From Carposina sasakii (taxonomy: Eukaryota > Arthropoda > Insecta > Lepidoptera > Carposinidae), in NCBI GenBank assembly GCA_014607495.2, contig CP053155.1:10602001-10666000 (forward strand): a DNA stretch of 64,000 bases, in the 5' to 3' direction. The notes beneath the pieces were generated by a model, which was not told the DNA's origin, ran no database searches, and saw only the letters and a list, made by a program, of their open reading frames with translations. The translations under genes and the position numbers were made by a program. Below are positions 61,835-64,000 of the stretch, one piece after another (within the stretch, counting starts at the first letter, position 1; every line of letters begins with the position of its first letter).

Positions 61835-64000
61835 GATATCTTTCGTTTATGTTGTAGATTTTTTTTAACTTTCAAATACGTGATAATCCAAATACTTACT
61901 GTTTAATTTTTTAATATACTCATATCAGGGGGCCCTGTTGTTTCATTTATAGGTGCTTATCTTAACAGTTTTAAACATCGACTTGAAATAAACAATAGAT
62001 TTTTTGCCCAAATAAAGAGTAGGGCCATTTAACTAAAGAAAATTATTAAAATAAATTCGTTTGGTTAACTGATCCGAGTAGGGCGAGTCGACTAAAAGCC
62101 GTTTTAACTACCTCACCTCACCTGCAAAGAAAGTTTGAAGAAGCGTACCTACTTACCAATATAGAAACAACCTTTTTAATACTAAACGACATGATAGATC
62201 AATAGATATTTTAAAAAAGCTGTTTCATCTAGAAATTAACAAATTTCATTTTTAAACGGTGTTCAACTTTCAACAGTGTTTTTCAATAACACCGTTAGTT
62301 TTATTTTTGACTATGTAGGTCACGAAGAATTTATTCTAAGAAAGAACATTAATATTATTATCAGAGCTGATTCTTAACTTGCTATTATGTTCCAACAATT
62401 TAAATTCCTATTAAATTTTCTCCTGTCACACAGTGTACAAATCTTTTACAGTGGATGAACAGATGACCACATGATACACCATAGCACGGTCTGTTTAGCT
62501 GCACTGTAAATAACCATTAGTAAGGAAGTCATTTTAGTAGGTATATGGAAATAATTTTAAAACTTGACTACCTACCACCGTGTAGCGGAGCCATTTATCG
62601 GACACAAGACAGAACCATAGTCCAATACAAATAAATCCCAGAACGCGATGTCGAAGTTTCACAGAACGATGTGTACATGGTCCAAACAATAACTAGTGGC
62701 CTGGTGGGGCCGGAAGCGATTCCATTTTCACCACCCTCACTACCACTTATTTACACATAAAGTATAACAGATTTTTCATGTGAGACATCTATGGCCGCGG
62801 GTAAAACTGGCGACGCGTCACCACGCTATACTGGCAGAGGCAACATCGAATGTAATGTAATGTATAGATTACTGAAGTCACTGAGTAAAATAATTCAGTT
62901 TTTGCAACTTGAAATGAGTATTTAAATTTTTGTATTCAATAAAAATAAACGTTAAATAAATAAATAAACAGTCACCATTTTATTTCACTCGATGTTTCAC
63001 ATCTACCAGGCGTGTCGTGACGGCTAAATTTTTTTTTGTTACGACATGAATACATGTAGGTACTTGAGTTTATAAATTTTATTTGGTTATAAGGGTTATT
63101 TTACTAAATCGAATGTAATTATTATGAAGTTTAGATACTGCTTTAGGCTTAGTCTACATTAGAGTGTTGTATGACCGTTTTCTTTATGCCATCTTAAAAA
63201 GCACCTAAATATTTGAAATTTTCCATCCCAATGTGTTTTTTGAAAATATTGAAAATGCTGCTTTGTGCTTTCAAGAGAAACTAAATTGGTTTGTCAGTAA
63301 CAAATGCTCAGTTAAATACATTATTTATAAATTGATTTCTTTGGGCCCTATAAAAGGTTCCATCGAAGCAATAATAAGAGGTTTTATATCTAAGATGAAA
63401 AAGTATGAAATATGTTATGTTTATCGATCAAATGTTGCAACAAAAGTATTTTAATTACATGATTACTACTAACATGATCATCCCAAGTAGCATGACCTGC
63501 GAAACACCATATGATAAACCGATTTATCGACATTTAGCCTGTTAAATTACGATAAATATAGTCGCCATGTTGAATTTTGTATAGAGAAGATACAATATAG
63601 TACGTTACGATATCCACGATGCGTGGTCATGCTAGGGGGGCATAATTATTATCAATTTAATATTTACTTGACATAATTATTGTTCACAATAGATAATTTA
63701 ATTCAATTTATTCAGTTGAGGGATGACATAATAAATAATAAAATATATTTATTAAAAAATATATTTTGTACCTACATACCTAATATACATTTCTTATTAT
63801 GACTTGTCATTAGCCATAATGTTAGAAATCCAAACTTTCCCCGCACGGACTTTGAAACTACGGACAACTTACAAATTTTTGAACGCGAGTATAGTTCCGA
63901 AATACGTAGGCAAAATTAGTTCCAAAGGAACAGACTGCTGATGGCCTAGTAAGTCTAGCAACCCGCCCGAAATTTTGGCGAAGTAATTATGAAGTGTATA
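61835..64000. other. no gene supported
   Basis: AT-rich with (AAAT)n-like runs near 62938. 62570-62830 is less AT-rich and repeat-free by eye. The 73-codon frame at 63233-63454 has no recognisable family. Confidence 0.35.

Noticed and set aside
63233..63454. 73-codon frame as a small gene
   Set aside because: No resemblance to any family, AT-rich and near the window edge. Not supported.

Overview
The window looks like lepidopteran (moth or butterfly) nuclear DNA. It is AT-rich, almost every kilobase carries a transposable-element relic, and many of the relics belong to families I associate with Lepidoptera: tRNA-headed SINEs, non-LTR reverse transcriptase C-termini with (ATG)n or (TATG)n tails, and many small inverted-repeat elements. 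The species call is inference. No bacterial-style operons, CRISPR arrays or rRNA genes are visible.

Host gene content is low. The only host gene I can support is a membrane-anchored collagen on the minus strand. Its first coding exon (13000-13188) encodes a short cytoplasmic N-terminus and one transmembrane segment. Four further exons (1683-1717, 1466-1603, 487-672, 20-166) encode a Cys-X-Cys linker and Gly-X-Y collagen repeats, and the gene runs off the left edge. The first intron is about 11 kb and is filled with MITEs, LINE fragments, a Helitron helicase fragment, a large foldback element and tRNA-like repeats.

From 13.4 to 37.9 kb I see no host exon. This stretch holds two hAT-type MITEs (one in the collagen intron), SINEs with clear target-site duplications, a higher-order 129/108-bp minisatellite in a composite repeat (16.6-19.2 kb), a foldback element with 205-bp arms, and many 5'-truncated non-LTR fragments.

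From 37954 to 44778 lies a nearly intact Ty3/gypsy LTR retrotransposon: two 433-bp LTRs that differ at one position by eye, a TGTG target duplication, and one fused Gag-Pol frame. The Gag begins with about 22 Arg/Ser octapeptides encoded by a GC-rich 24-bp minisatellite, which makes it the most distinctive object in the window. Its protease has Asp-Leu-Gly where Asp-Thr/Ser-Gly is expected, and its long frame has no ATG at its 5' limit.

From 45.1 to 47.2 kb an inverted, rearranged copy of the 16.6-19.2 kb composite appears. From 49265 to 53113 there is a second Ty3/gypsy element with almost identical 319-bp LTRs but a badly broken interior, next to the relic of a third element with a tRNA-Trp-type primer-binding site. 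From 53 to 64 kb I see more non-LTR fragments and long stretches with nothing recognisable.
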